From assembly GCA_963854835.1 (NCBI GenBank), contig OY978525.1:74997628-75061627 (forward strand): DNA of 64,000 nt. The letters are read 5' to 3'. Both the position numbers and the translations under genes were made by a program. Under the pieces are notes generated by a model that was not told the DNA's origin, ran no database searches, and saw nothing but the letters and a program-made list of their open reading frames with translations. Positions 31,323 through 42,098 of the stretch are shown here, in pieces. The stretch comes from Megamerina dolium. Its lineage: Eukaryota > Arthropoda > Insecta > Diptera > Megamerinidae. Numbering within the stretch: the first letter of the stretch is position 1; each line of letters opens with the position of its first letter.

Positions 31323-32662
31323 TATTTATGAAAATACTTTACACATTCCAGTATTGCGAGCAACTCTCTTCGAGTGACACAGTAGTTTCTTTCTGGCTTC
31401 GACAGGATTTTACTGTAGTATGCTATTACTTTTTCTTGCCCATCTATGATCTGAGAGAGCACACCACCTATTCCATAGCCACTTGCATCTGTGTCCAACC
31501 CAAACTTTTGTCCAGGTACCGGATACGCTAATACTGGTGCTGAACAGAGTCTTTCTTTCAGTTGTTCGAATGCTTTCTGTTGGTCTTCGCCCCATACAAA
31601 TGGTTTGTTCTTTCTTGTTAACTCATGCAGACTGCTGGCGATGTTTGCAAATCCAGGAACAAATCGTCTATAGTAGGTGCATAAGCCTAGGAAGCTTCTT
31701 AACTCGTGAAGATTCGACGGAATAGGCCATTCTTGTACTGCTGCTACTTTCTCCTCGTCGGTATGTACCCCTTCTGTTGTTACTTTATGACCAAGATATT
31801 TAACTTCTCGCCTGAAGAGTGAACACTTTTTCATATTCAGTTTAAGCCCTGCTGATTGTATACGCTCAAATACTTCTTTCAACTTTTCCAGGTGGTCGTT
31901 AAAATCTTTTCCCATCACAATAATGTCATCGAGGTACACCAAGCACGTTTTCCAGTGTAGTCCTCTGAGTACACGCTCCATCAAACGTTCGAAAGTAGCT
32001 GGCGCATTGCATAAACCAAATGGCATGACTGTAAATTGCCATAGACCAACGCCAATACTGAAAGCTGTTTTCTCTTTGTCTTCCTTACCAAGTTCTACTT
32101 GCCAGTAGCCACTTTGCAAATCAAGAGTTGAGAACCACTTCGTACCAGAAAGTGTGTCCAGAGTGTCATCGATTCTTGGCAGTGGATAGCTGTCTTTTTT
32201 CGTAATATCATTTAGCTTTCTGTAATCCACACAGAATCGAGTACTTCCATCCTTATTCTTTACCAGCACAACTGGTGAAATCCATGGACTCGCTGATGGT
32301 TCAATTACACCTTGTTTCTGCATATCGGAAATCAGCTTAATGGCTTCGTCTCTTTTGGCCAATGGAACTCGTCGTGGTGTTTGACGAATTGGTCTAGAAT
32401 CATCGGTGTCAATGTAATGCTTCACGATGGTTGTCCGTCCTCCAGTTTTTCCATTTGAAGAAAAGATTGAACTATACTTCTCCAATAGTTGTAGAGCCTT
32501 TTCTTTTTGCTGGTTGGTAAGCACACCTGCCCATTCTTCCATCTGTGCTTTTATTTCCGCTCTGACAGTTCCTGATCTTCCACTTTTTATCGACGAACAA
32601 TTTTCGCAGTCTACTACGGCTGTAACTTTCTGGCAATGACCAATCACCATTCCTTTCTTCAC
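31277..32662 (-). pseudogene. element E reverse transcriptase-RNase H
   Basis: 461-residue open frame with complete RT: PSASPWISPVVLVKNKDGS, FSTLDLQSGYWQVEL, FTVMPFGLCNAPATFERLM and catalytic YLDD (about 31940). RT is followed by KYLGHKVTTEGV, RNase H start LDTDASGYGIGGVLSQ and YCVTRRELLAILECV. It then shifts frame near 31300. The protease frame upstream is in phase but separated by a single UGA (32693). Confidence 0.88.
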
Positions 32663-32692
32663 AACTGTAGATGTATTAGTTGGATTTAATAT

Positions 32693-33290
32693 TCACACCG
32701 GTACTATTCCATTTTCTTTAGTTTCCACTAACGTTCTACCAAGTATGATGTTTTTATTTAGTATTTCTTTATCTGCTTCCACTAACCACAACTTGCCTGT
32801 CCCATCATCCACATTTATCTGTGCCCAAATCACCGCTTCTGATTTTGCTGGAACCTCTTGGCGTTGACATGCCAGTACTCGTTTGATGTTACCACTACGC
32901 TTGTAACCGATGTTCAATGGCAACTCGACATTTGCATAGCGTAGTATCCGTTGATTTAAATCTAACGTAAACCCATTGTCAATCATATAATCAACACCAA
33001 TTATTACGTCATCGATGATGTCAGCCACAATGAATTCATGTTCCCATGTGCAATTTCCAATAGATACTTGTTTCTTTATCTTACCCAGAATTTGTGCATC
33101 CTCACCCGTTGCTGTACGCAATTTTATTCCCATTAAAGGCTCAAACCTCTTCACCAAATCGCTCTTGATTATAGAATGTGATGCACCAGTATCCAGAGTT
33201 ATCATGAACTTGTCCAGTTTTCCATCAATAGTCAAGCTGCTTGGCACACGCTGTATTCGGAAATGTGAATGATGGGGCATCCCATTGTTG
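32693..33290 (-). pseudogene. element E aspartyl protease
   Basis: Catalytic FMITLDTGASHSIIK and second motif FIVADIIDDVIIGVDYM with ILG-like flap; the active site is intact. The frame closes at UGA 32693 and continues in phase into RT. Relative to gag it lies +1 (equivalent to -2), while the frame following the putative slippery site is -1, so an extra one-base indel probably lies near 33240-33280. Confidence 0.8.
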
Positions 33291-33335
33291 GAGTCAGTTC
33301 ACGCCCCGCTGAACTGACTCGATTTAGTTTAACGA
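33291..33335 (-). promoter_or_regulatory. candidate -1 ribosomal frameshift signal at gag end
   Basis: Element sense: G TTA AAC, phased as codons TTA AAC in gag and followed at once by the gag stop TAA. A 6-nt spacer precedes a perfect 11-bp hairpin (33310-33320 with 33291-33301, 8-nt loop). GTTAAAC is a known -1 slippery heptamer (equine arteritis virus), and spacer and stem size fit. The -1 frame stays open for about 30 codons. Confidence 0.55.
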
Positions 33336-34360
33336 TGGATTTGTGTTAGTGGACCGATCACTATCCACCTTATTCTCCTTCTTTTGTCTTACTGGAGAAT
33401 TCGATCTTGATCGCTTTCGTCGTAGACGGCAGTCACGAGCCATGTGTCCTGGTTTGTCACAAATGAAGCACTTACCAGTAAACTTGTTTTCGCGTCGACC
33501 TGTTGTTCTTCCTTCAGGCTGAACTACTGATTTTACTGTCTGACGCACTGCTTCAACCAGATGTGATGTTTTCCCCTCTAGTTTGCGTACTCCTGGCACT
33601 GGTCGACACATTAAGCTGGCGGCTTCATATGTCAAAGCGCTACTGACTGTTTCGGCATAAGTATTCCTTGGTGACATGACTAGGGCACGCTTTGTCTCTC
33701 CATCACGTATGCCATCTATGAAAGCCTCTATTTTGATTTTTTCGACAAACTCTTCCGAATTACCGGAGAACGCTAGATGACATAAGCGCTCAATATCGGA
33801 AGCGAATTCCTGAAGGCTCTCATTACTCCGTTGCACTCGCGATCTCAATTCCACTCGATGTAATTGACTCTTGTATTCATTTCCATATTTTCGCTGGAGT
33901 GTGTCCATCAGTGATTGGTACCTACCACGATCTTTCTCTGGAATCATCTGTAACACTTCGGAAGCATTACCTTTTAATGCGACTATTAAAGCAGCAGTCT
34001 TGTCGCAGTCATTCCATTGATTCTTCGAAGCTGTGGTCTCGAATTGAAGCTTAAAGATATTGAACGGCGTGCTTCCGTCAAATGTTGGTGGCTTTAGTTT
34101 GATTGTACTTGAATCTCTAATCACTGATGTGGCTGGTCCATTTATTTTTAATTGATTGAGTTCGTGCTGTAATTTCTCGAACTTATCTTCCAAGTCATCT
34201 ACATGTTCCTTCAGATCCATGACTTTTTCATTAATGGTTCCGGAAATTTCCTGAAATCTAATCTCAATTCCTTTTTCTAGATTTTCAATGACGTGTTCTT
34301 GTCGAGCCGAACCTTCTTGAATTTCCATACGCAATTCAGCCGAATGTTCTTGAAGCTTGA
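33324..34360 (-). pseudogene. gag: element E Gag, capsid and nucleocapsid
   Basis: Coiled-coil-like start (VMDLKEHVDDLEDKFEKLQ), capsid PPTFDGSTPFNIFKLQFE and LHRVELRSRVQRSNESLQ, one CCHC knuckle CFICDKPGHMARDC and a basic RS-rich tail. It ends at TAA 33324. The SAP-containing N-terminus is shifted by one base near 34360 at the duplicated AGCTTGAAGCTTG, so Gag is split in two frames. Confidence 0.85.
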
Positions 34361-34597
34361 AGCTTGCAGTTGCTGCTGCTGTTGTTGCATCATGGATTTT
34401 ATAAAATCCATGATTTGACCGCTTGAATCTATCTTGCTTTCCTCAAAAAACTCATGTTCTTCTACATTAATTCCCTTAGCCTCCATAGCTTGCCTCAGCC
34501 TCACCAGCAGTTCCGCCTTTGCACCTGATGACGATAGATTCATCTCTACTAACAGCTTTTTAAGCTGGTCCACTGTTAGTTGGTCAATTTTCACCAT
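34277..34597 (-). pseudogene. element E Gag N-terminus with SAP domain
   Basis: Residues 5-45 read LTVDQLKKLLVEMNLSSSGA and AELLVRLRQAMEAKG: the two-helix SAP DNA-binding motif (L-K-x-x-L...G-x-K-x-x-L-x-x-R-L). An acidic stretch and a Q run follow. The same domain begins the copy at 59893. A SAP motif at the N-terminus of Gag could tether pre-integration complexes to AT-rich DNA; that is inference. Confidence 0.8.
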
Positions 34598-34605
34598 CTT
34601 TACAG

Positions 34606-34624
34606 AATCCCACTTCTGACACCA
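34606..34624 (-). other. element E primer-binding site (tRNA-Leu)
   Basis: Element sense TGGTGTCAGAAGTGGGATT, two bases after the LTR. It is the complement of the tRNA-Leu(CAG) 3' end AATCCCACTTCTGACA plus CCA, as I recall that tRNA. The copy at 59864 has one substitution. Confidence 0.8.
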
Positions 34625-34626
34625 AT

Positions 34627-35113
34627 TGTTACGTTTTTATTCTGTTAGCGTTTAATTCTATTTGAATTACCTTGTTCGATCACTGGATTCTGTTAATAAT
34701 CACTGCAACACTTATTTTATACAACTATATACAACAACAATTTATTTTATAATCTCTATTTACAATCAACTTTGTTTACAATCAACTATTTACAATAACA
34801 CTTTAATGTACTAGCAACTTTTGCCTCTGTATAGATGTTTGCGCAGTAACGTTCGGAATTCAATTGATTCTCACTTCTCAACACTGGCTCTATTTATACT
34901 CTTTTGGCAACACCCCAGAATCTTCCTTTATCGAGATTCTTCTCTTTCTTTCTCGTTGGCTTGTTCTGGTTATTACTTATTTCTTTTTGTTGACATTCGT
35001 TTCGATGCTGCCAATAGTGTCAGTCTAATAGTTGCAGTTATCATTAACAGAATCCAGTGATCGAACAAGGTAATTCAAATAGAATTAAACGTTCACAGAA
35101 TAAAAACGTAACA
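34627..35113 (-). repeat. 5' LTR of element E with inverted ends
   Basis: 487 bp. The first 83 bp (35113 downward) and last 83 bp (34627 upward) are inverted copies of each other with about four to five mismatches, both beginning TGTTACGTTTTTATTCTG. In the other copy (59473) the LTR starts TGTAACGAGTATCG instead, so here the true start has been replaced by an inverted copy of the end. Confidence 0.8.
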
Positions 35114-35117
35114 ATAT

Positions 35118-36116
35118 AAACAAAAATAAGCAAAAAAAGCAAGTGCAAATAAAAATTTATTTTAAAGAAACGAATATATTTACCATAGATTCTGAAGAAT
35201 TGTTTCTTTTTTGTTTTTATTTCGTTTATAAATTTCACGAACAACCATATATACCACCAGCGGTGCTAAGTAACAAAGGGGAAATTATATTCAAGTAAAA
35301 GGAAAATTAGGTGCGAATTGGTGTTGTTTTGCAACTCGGTTACAAAAGAATGCGGCTATTATAGCAAGAAAAATAAATTGCTCACCGTGTTGAAAATTCT
35401 CTCTCTCTCTCTCTTTAAAATAGGAATAAAGGAACAAAAAAAAAAAAAACAACAACACTGATCACTGTGCTTTCCTATATTCACATGTACATAAACATAA
35501 GCATTTGTTTTTATGTACCAGAGTCACCCCTTTCACTTTTTCTCTTTCACTCATTTTTTGTGGTATATATACGTATTATGTATACCAACGTTAATTAGTT
35601 TTTATAATTTTTATTGTTTATTTATTAACGCGATATATTGATCGAATTATCACACATATTTTCGCACGCGCACCTTATTTATAAAAAAAATTATGTAGTT
35701 GTAGAAAAAACAAACGCAGGCAATTTCAAAAAAATAAGTAGCGGATCAACATGCAACGTTGCGGCAACAAATATTGGTTTTGCCGACGGCAAATCACTGG
35801 AATTGAGTAGCAACAAATCTGCAAGTATGTAGTTAATTTAATTGGCTGCTGATTCTTGCGTTCGAAGGACAAAATGTTTATAGTATCAACTGGAGAGTTG
35901 TGGTTTTCCACGATTTCTCCGATCGATGTGTGAGATGGGAAAAAAGTATAAAAAAAAGAAAGGATAAATGCACAAGTTGCTACCTTGAAAGTATATTTAT
36001 TTGATATTTAAATGTACAAACTTATTCATACGTAAGTGTGCTGTTGGTGTAAGAACGACAGCGTGGTTAATTCGCAGGTTTACAGGAGAATCATAAAAGA
36101 CAAACCTGCGACCTAT
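35118..36116. other. unassigned AT-rich interval
   Basis: About 1 kb with a (CT)n tract (35399-35416), an A run (35437-35450) and a 9-bp inverted repeat CGCAGGTTT/AAACCTGCG (36073-36111) next to the hAT insertion. No credible coding sequence seen. Confidence 0.6.
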
Positions 36117-36124
36117 GTTATAAC

Positions 36125-38852
36125 CAGTGTTGCCGTTTTGGTCCAATCGGACCAAAATTGGTAGTTTCGTTTTTTCAAATTATGTTTTGGTAGGTTGGTT
36201 GGTTTGTTGTGATTTTTGAGGATTTTTGGTAGGCAAAGCCCTTCATAATAATAATTTTACTTCTAAAAAATTTCTCCGCAAAAACTTTAAGCATCTCTGT
36301 ATATATAACAGTCCTGTGTTTAAAGAGAGATGTAATAAAAATGAAAAAAGAAAACGTCAAAGTTAATGCTGAATATAAGCTCCCGCGTTAAATTTTGTGC
36401 TTATTAGACTATCCTCTTCTAGCACATACAATTTGTAAGAAGGAAATTCGACAAGTGCAACGTTCAAAGTTTCAATTCAGCAAAGATTCGAGAAAATCGC
36501 ACGTTTTTCAATATTCTGAAGTCAGTCAGCTGCGGATGAAGACGAATCATGGACAGGTAATTTGTTTCGGGTATATTTCTAAGAAGTATATCATTTTGAT
36601 TTGTATTTAGATTTGTAAATAAAACGCCGAGAACTGGTGGATTAAGGTGTGAAAGCAGCACCGAAAATTCTTGCAGGTAAAAGTGATATACAAACATGCA
36701 TAAATAGTTGAACTTTCTTTTTAAGGTTATAAGTTTTTTACAGTGATCAAACTGATAAGCAGCCTTCAAAAAGAAAATTTCGAAGCGAGTGGCTCCAAAT
36801 GTTCGACTGGTTGCAAGAAAAAGGTGGATGCTCGTTGTGCGTCGTGTGTTCTAAAACTATTTTAAATCACTTCACACATCTAAAAAATCACGAGAAGACT
36901 ACTTTTCACACACAAAGCTACGAGGCCAAGAAGAATCAAGTAAGCATTAAGAAATATGTTGATTTAGAAGAAGGCAAACTGCGTCAGAACGTGCGGAATG
37001 CGGAGCTTGCGCTCGTAATGTTCTGCATTACGCATAATCTTCCATTTCTTTTAATGGATTATCTCCCGGCCCTAATGACGGAATGCTGTCCTGATTCGTC
37101 CATTGCAAAGCTTCTCAAATGCGGTAGAACGAAGGCAACCCAATTAGCTGAATATATTGCAAAACAGGCAAGTGAACAAACGCTGTCAGCTTTACGAGCA
37201 AAAAGGTTTTCGATTATTGTCGACGAAACGACTGATGTTTCTGTAAAAAAGAGCTTGGTTTTGGTTGCGAGGTACGTTGATGGTTCACGTGAGGTTCATG
37301 ACCGTTTTCTTGCTTTAGTGGAACTTACGAAGGCTGATGCGATGTCCATTTTCAATATAATCAAAGATTTTTTTTGTAAAAATAATATACCTTTGAAAAA
37401 TTTGATTGGTTTAGCCACAGATGGTGCGAATGTAATGTCTGGTGATATTGGTGGACTAAAAACTTTACTAAAGGCTGAAACTGAAATTTTTTATATAAAA
37501 TGTACATGTCATTCATTACATTTATGTTGCAATTATGCTTTTAAAAAGCTACCTAGCTCTATAGAGCTTCTCTGCCGAAATATTTATACCTTTTTTTCTC
37601 ACAGTCCCAAGCGAATCACAGAACTTAGTGAGTTCCAAGAATACTGCTCTGTAAAGCCGCACAAAATTTTGGGAATTTGCCAAACAAGGTGGCTATCGTT
37701 AGAAGGGGTAGTTGCCCGGATTGTGGAGCAATGGGATAGTTTAAGATTATATTTTATTTCATGTTTTTATGAAGTTAATGGCCTGCGTCCTGCTGAACTA
37801 GCTCATAATATGAGTTCAAAAATTAAAGCTTATTTCCTTTTCTTAGCTTATATATTACCTATTATTAATAACTTCAATAAAGAATTTCAGTCTGAAAGTT
37901 CGCGATTACCATATTTGTATTCAAGTATTAAATCAAACTTCCTACTGGTTTTGAGTAACTTTATACGACAGGATAAGTTAAGCAGTGGCATTAACATTAA
38001 TTTTAACGACAAGGAAAATCATAAAGTTACATTAAAAATTTTCGTTGGAATGAAAACAGAAACATATATGGAAAGTAACTTAAGTACTGATGAAATAATC
38101 GAAGTTAAATTAAAGATTCTCCTTTTTTATATAGAATTATTAGAGCAAATCAAATTAAGATTTGATTTCGGCAGAGAAGATCTAAAACTTTTAGATTTAA
38201 TAACCCCATCTAAAGTCCTTTCTAACGAAAATTTGACACTTGTTCCTTTGATTTCAAAATTTCAAAATTTAGTGGATTGTGATCCAGATAAGATTGTCAC
38301 ACAGTGGAATTTACTTAGGTTAAGTAACAATTTTTTAAAGAAGGATATGGAAATAAATTTGTTTTGGCGCGAGGTTAGCGTAATTAAAAATGGTTTAGAC
38401 AACTTCTGTTTTATTAACCTTGCAAATTTTGTATTCAATTTAATTTCCCTTCCACACAGCTCCGCTGCTGCCGAGCGAAAATTCTCCGAACTTACACTCA
38501 TTAAAACTAAGCTGAGAAATAAGTTAGATTTTGTTACTATAAATAATATTATGCTATGTAAGGAAATAATACATAAGACTGAGGCCCACTATGTGTGGTC
38601 AGTAAAACGTGATCTCAGAGAAATGTAATACGTATACATTGTATTCATACACTATAAGTTTATTTTAATGCAGTATAATAACTGCACTATGCATATTTAA
38701 TGTACCGAATTGAATTGTTTTTGTTATTTTTGTTTTAATAAAATGTTATATGTTATTCAACTCAAACTTTTAATACAAATAACATTTTGGTAGGCTGAGC
38801 ACGATTTTGGACCAATTTTGGTAGGATAAAAAATTCTTAAGTGGCAACGCTG
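36125..38852 (+). mobile_element. hAT DNA transposon, apparently complete
   Basis: 2728 bp with short terminal inverted repeats CAGTGTTGCC (left) and GGCAACGCTG (right), flanked by perfect 8-bp duplications GTTATAAC at 36117-36124 and 38853-38860. Subterminal copies of TTTTGGTAGG/CCAAAATTGG occur at both ends (36155-36235 and 38783-38825), typical transposase-binding clusters. It encodes one open transposase. Structure and coding integrity suggest a possibly active copy. Confidence 0.93.
36549..38628 (+). CDS. hAT transposase
   Basis: Main open frame 36799-38628 (609 residues). An inferred 8-base first coding exon (ATG at 36549, donor GTAATT at 36557) spliced to 36744 (acceptor TTTTTTACAG) adds 21 residues, giving 630 in all and completing the BED-type finger (KRKFRSEWLQMFDWL, then CSLCVVC...HLKNHEKTTFH). 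The RNase H-like core shows IIVDETTDVSVKKSLVLVA (first Asp, about 142 of the main frame), GLATDGANVMSG (second Asp, about 208) and the CTCHSLHLC insertion start. The hAT dimerisation block PHSSAAAERKFSELTLIK holds the catalytic Glu. No stop or frameshift is seen. Confidence 0.9.
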
Positions 38853-38867
38853 GTTATAACCCACGAT

Positions 38868-38921
38868 CGTTGAAAATCGACAAAAAAATATAAGAGATTT
38901 ATGACAATTCGATTTTCAACG
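38868..38921. repeat. 13-bp inverted repeat beside the hAT element
   Basis: CGTTGAAAATCGA at 38868-38880 and its exact complement at 38909-38921, with a 28-nt loop. It lies eight bases outside the hAT target duplication. Confidence 0.7.
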
Positions 38922-38949
38922 GCACTGCAGGAAAAGATATGGTTTAAAC

Positions 38950-40035
38950 AGTTAGAATGATCCGATTTAGGTCAAATATGCACCGTTTTGTTCGATAACT
39001 TATTGTCATTTTGAAGGTAATTTCATAATGCCATTCTCATAGAAACCATCGTCCCAATTGGCAAAAAACTGGGACAGTCGATTTTCACAAGCTTCTATTG
39101 CAGCGAATATTTCACCAGCAAAATCATTCGCCATACACAGGAACAGGTAGTAATCACTTGGTGCCAGGTCTGGACTATAAGGTGGATGCATATGAACCTC
39201 CCAACCAAGCTCCCGGAGCTTCTGGCGAGTTACTATCGATGTGTGTGGCCTGGCGTTGTCCTGATGGAACACAATTCCTTTCCTATTGGCCAAAGCTGGC
39301 CGCTTCTGGGCGATTGCTTCCTTCAGATGGTCCAATTGTTGACAGTAGAGGTCCGGGTTAAGAGTTTGGCCGTAGCGGAGCAGCTCATAGTAGATGATTC
39401 CCTGCCAATCCCACCAAACACATATCAAAACCTTCCTGACCGTCAATCCAGGCTTGGCCACCGTTTGCGCCGGCTCACCGCGATTCCACCACAACCGTTT
39501 TCGCTTGATGTTGTCGTAAGTGACGCACTTGGATCGATTTTGTTGCGATTCAGCAGCGATCCGCAGATGGAAATTCGGTCCATGAGGTTTTCTGTGTTAA
39601 CTCGTGTGGCACCCATACATCGAGCTTCTTTTCATATCCAGCCTTATTCAAATGGTTCCAAACGGTTTTTTGACGGCTTACATGACGGTCAGACTCGCCG
39701 ATTTCCATAGCGTGGTGCATATTTGAAATCAAAATTACCGGAACGGAATCGACGAAACCAAAATTACACATGATTGGCTGTTACAGTATCAGGACCATAA
39801 ACATTATCCACATTTTCCGCCGTTTGGCTTGCGTCTACACCTTTATCGAAGAAAAACTGTAAAATATGGCGTATTTTCTCTTTACTGGTGTTCATCTTTG
39901 ACGCGTGCTCAAACAATACTGAGTCAAGCAATCACAAAACTGCCTGAAAAATATGTTTAGTACGAAATCCTATCTTTCTAACGCCATCTAGCGTAACCCG
40001 ATCGTACTTATACAACGCGAGATACAGATTACTAA
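38950..40035 (-). mobile_element. DD34D mariner, copy 1
   Basis: Shares its ends (AGTTAGAATGATCCG; GATACAGATTACTAA) with copy 2 at 57343-58260. Transposase on the minus strand starts MNTSKEKIRH near 39895. It lacks about 26 bp and 33 bp (near 39530 and 39670) that copy 2 keeps, but retains about 230 bp that copy 2 has lost. Terminal inverted repeats are not clearly paired. Confidence 0.8.
39006..39895 (-). pseudogene. mariner transposase, copy 1
   Basis: C-terminal 162 residues open: VLICVWWDWQGIIYYELL (first Asp), IVFHQDNARPHTS (second Asp) and YSPDLAPSDYYLF (third Asp), with 34 residues between the last two, a mariner DD34D triad. The N-terminal HTH half is broken by a stop (HV*FWFRR near 39770) and two small deletions. 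It ends GIMKLPSK near 39006. Confidence 0.88.
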
Positions 40036-40053
40036 TTCCCGCAATTATATGGG

Positions 40054-40196
40054 TCTGAAAGAGTTAATCGTTCTATCAATGAGGCTTTGCGTGCATATAT
40101 ACGCAAAGATCAACGAGAATGGAATTGTTATATTACTAACATTAATTCAGCCCTGCGCAACAGTATTCATAAAAAAAAAAACGAACGTCAATTATA
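40054..40196 (+). pseudogene. Ty3/gypsy integrase fragment
   Basis: 48 codons reading SERVNRSINEALRAYIRKDQ then REWNCYITNINSALRNSIH, the helix around the catalytic Glu (here in the ERVNRS position) of gypsy integrases. It is isolated: nothing else of that element is seen, probably because mariner copy 1 lies directly upstream. Confidence 0.6.
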
Positions 40197-40822
40197 AAAT
40201 AAAATTATCTGAAATTTGACACCATTAGAATGAAAAAAATATTTCAAAGTAATTATTTTTTAAAATATGCAAGATTTTTCTACCGATTACTACTCAAGAA
40301 AATCATGAGTTCATGAGAACTGAGTTCAATCATGTTCATATCATATTAGTACCTATATTCACATTTTGTAATAAATAATTATTATTACAAAATGTGAATA
40401 TATCATCACATATATAATTACAATTATAAATTGCAATCACAAGAATTATTACAAAATATAATGCATTACTGCCAGCTTATATTCCATTATCAGCCGAAAG
40501 CCTCCGTTGCTAGCGCTGCGTTTTTAGTTTATTTAACAATTTTGTATTGTTTTTTAAGCTGGTGGTTCAATAAATAAATAAATAAATAAAATAATATTCC
40601 ATTATTAACTGACTTCGAAAAAGAAAGTAGTTTATCAATTCAATTGGTATTTCTTTTTTCTTTTTCTTGTTTTTAACCATCCACAGCAACGTCAATGTCT
40701 CTCTTAAATACGTACCAGTGTATTGATTAGTTCGTATGTTGAAGAACGATATTCTTATTCTTTACAGTTTCACTATATCGTTGAATCCTCTAAACATGCC
40801 ACTATTTTTTTTATACACCTCC
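40197..40822. other. AT-rich interval with a strong palindrome
   Basis: Low-complexity A+T sequence. The only structure is the hairpin at 40354-40402 and a short (AATA)n at 40571-40590. No coding signal. Confidence 0.6.
40354..40402. repeat. perfect 21-bp hairpin
   Basis: Arms 40354-40374 and 40382-40402 (TATATTCACATTTTGTAATA... and complement) with a 7-nt loop ATAATTA. No mismatch. Confidence 0.85.
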
Positions 40823-40836
40823 TAATGAGGGTTTGT

Positions 40837-41192
40837 GGGGTGCCGTAGCTAAGTGGTTAGTGTGTTCGCCTTCTGATCTGTAGGTTGTGGTTCAATCCCG
40901 GCTGATGCATAACAAATTTAATATCGATAAGATTTTTCTTTCGAATAGTACCCACCTGTCGGCAAGCAATTGGCAATTCTTCCGACAGTAACAACTTGCC
41001 ATGAAAAAGCTTCTAAAAGAACTCTGTGACAAAGCTCAAAAAAGTGATGTCATAAGTGTTCTGCCGTTCGGAACCGGTTAAAATAAGTAGGTCCCTTCTA
41101 ACACTGTCCAAATTTAAGACGCACAACAGTAATGGAAGAGAAGCTCGGCCAATGAGCCCTTTGGGGATTTAAGTGCCACATATTTATTTATT
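40837..41192 (+). mobile_element. tRNA-derived SINE family 1, copy 2 (full length)
   Basis: 356 bp flanked by a perfect 14-bp duplication TAATGAGGGTTTGT (40823-40836 and 41193-41206). It starts GGGGTGCCGTAGCTAAGTGG (A-box-like) and holds GGTTCAATCCCGG (B box). The body shares GTACCCACCTGTCGGCAAGC and CAGTAACAACTTGCCATG with the other copies. The 3' end is GGGGATTTAAGTGCCACA followed by (TATT)n. Confidence 0.9.
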
Positions 41193-41206
41193 TAATGAGG
41201 GTTTGT

Positions 41207-41622
41207 TGCTGCTTCACTTTCGGTATTAAACGGTGCGGAGAGGTCCTTCCCAATTTTCACTGCACAGCCGTAGCTATGCAGTGTCATTCTACAAAGTCGA
41301 ATGAGCTTTGCAGGAATACCGAACTCAGACATTGTTGCGTAAAGGTAATCTCTTACCGGACTGTCGAAAGCGGCTTTATAATCAACAAATAGGTTGTGTG
41401 TGTCAATCTATTTTTCTTGGGTCTTCTCCAGAATTTAGCGTAGTGTGAACATTTGGTCGATGGTAAATTTACCAGGTCTGAAGCCACACTGATAAGGTCC
41501 AATCAGGTTGTTGAGCGTGGGCTTCAATCTTTCACACAATACGCTCGATAGGACCTTGTATGCGATGCTCAGGAGACTTATTCCGCGATAGTTGACGCAA
41601 ATTGTGGGGTCTCCTTTTTTTT
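41207..41622 (-). pseudogene. RTE LINE reverse transcriptase fragment
   Basis: About 85 percent similar by eye to 51050-51460 of the RTE at 49020-52400, in reverse orientation. It runs from AAAAAAGGAGACCCCACAAT (41622) to the CCTCTCCGCACCG region (about 41230). Encodes NYRGISLLSIAY, GPYQCGFRPG and the DYKAAFDSPVRDYL region in a broken frame. Confidence 0.8.
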
Positions 41623-42098
41623 ACGGTACTATATATTATTACTAAAATTTGTAGTTGTACATGAGCAGCAAAATGTATTTGCATTATTGGCTGGTGCTTA
41701 CACTCAAGAAATAGCATTGTAACAACAAATTTATAATATATTTTTTATTGAAAAATACCTAGTGAGAAAAAGAGTCACTCACGACCCTAAGTTGCTACAG
41801 TGCAAACAAATATAATTGATTTCTTGGTGAGAAATAATATAGTACAAATTCTGAAAAGTACTATAGAGTGGTTTCAAAACTTTTATTCGGTCCCGCGGTT
41901 ATTTTCATATACACATTACATACGTTTATTTTTATACGTAAATATCGAATTTCTTATAAGTTCTCATATTGGTTCCATTTAACATTACTTTTTAAGACTA
42001 CGTCTTTCGAATTATTCTCTTGCCGGGTACATTTTAGCAACCTATTTTTGATAAATTGTGTAATTCAATGAATTACCTTTATTTCTCTCGTTGTATTT
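41623..42098. other. unassigned AT-rich interval
   Basis: No repeat, RNA gene or coding sequence recognised. Confidence 0.5.

Larger units (their letters stand above)
30322..35113 (-). mobile_element. element E: Ty3/gypsy retrotransposon with SAP-domain Gag, 3'-deleted
   Basis: Minus strand: rearranged 5' LTR (34627-35113), tRNA-Leu primer site, SAP-Gag, protease, RT, RNase H and integrase cut off in mid-core. It is followed directly by an internal piece of LTR (30322-30456). The deletion removed the integrase C-terminus, polypurine tract and LTR start. ATAT follows the LTR at 35114-35117, the same tetranucleotide as at other copies of this family (46909, 59305, 59469). Confidence 0.88.
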
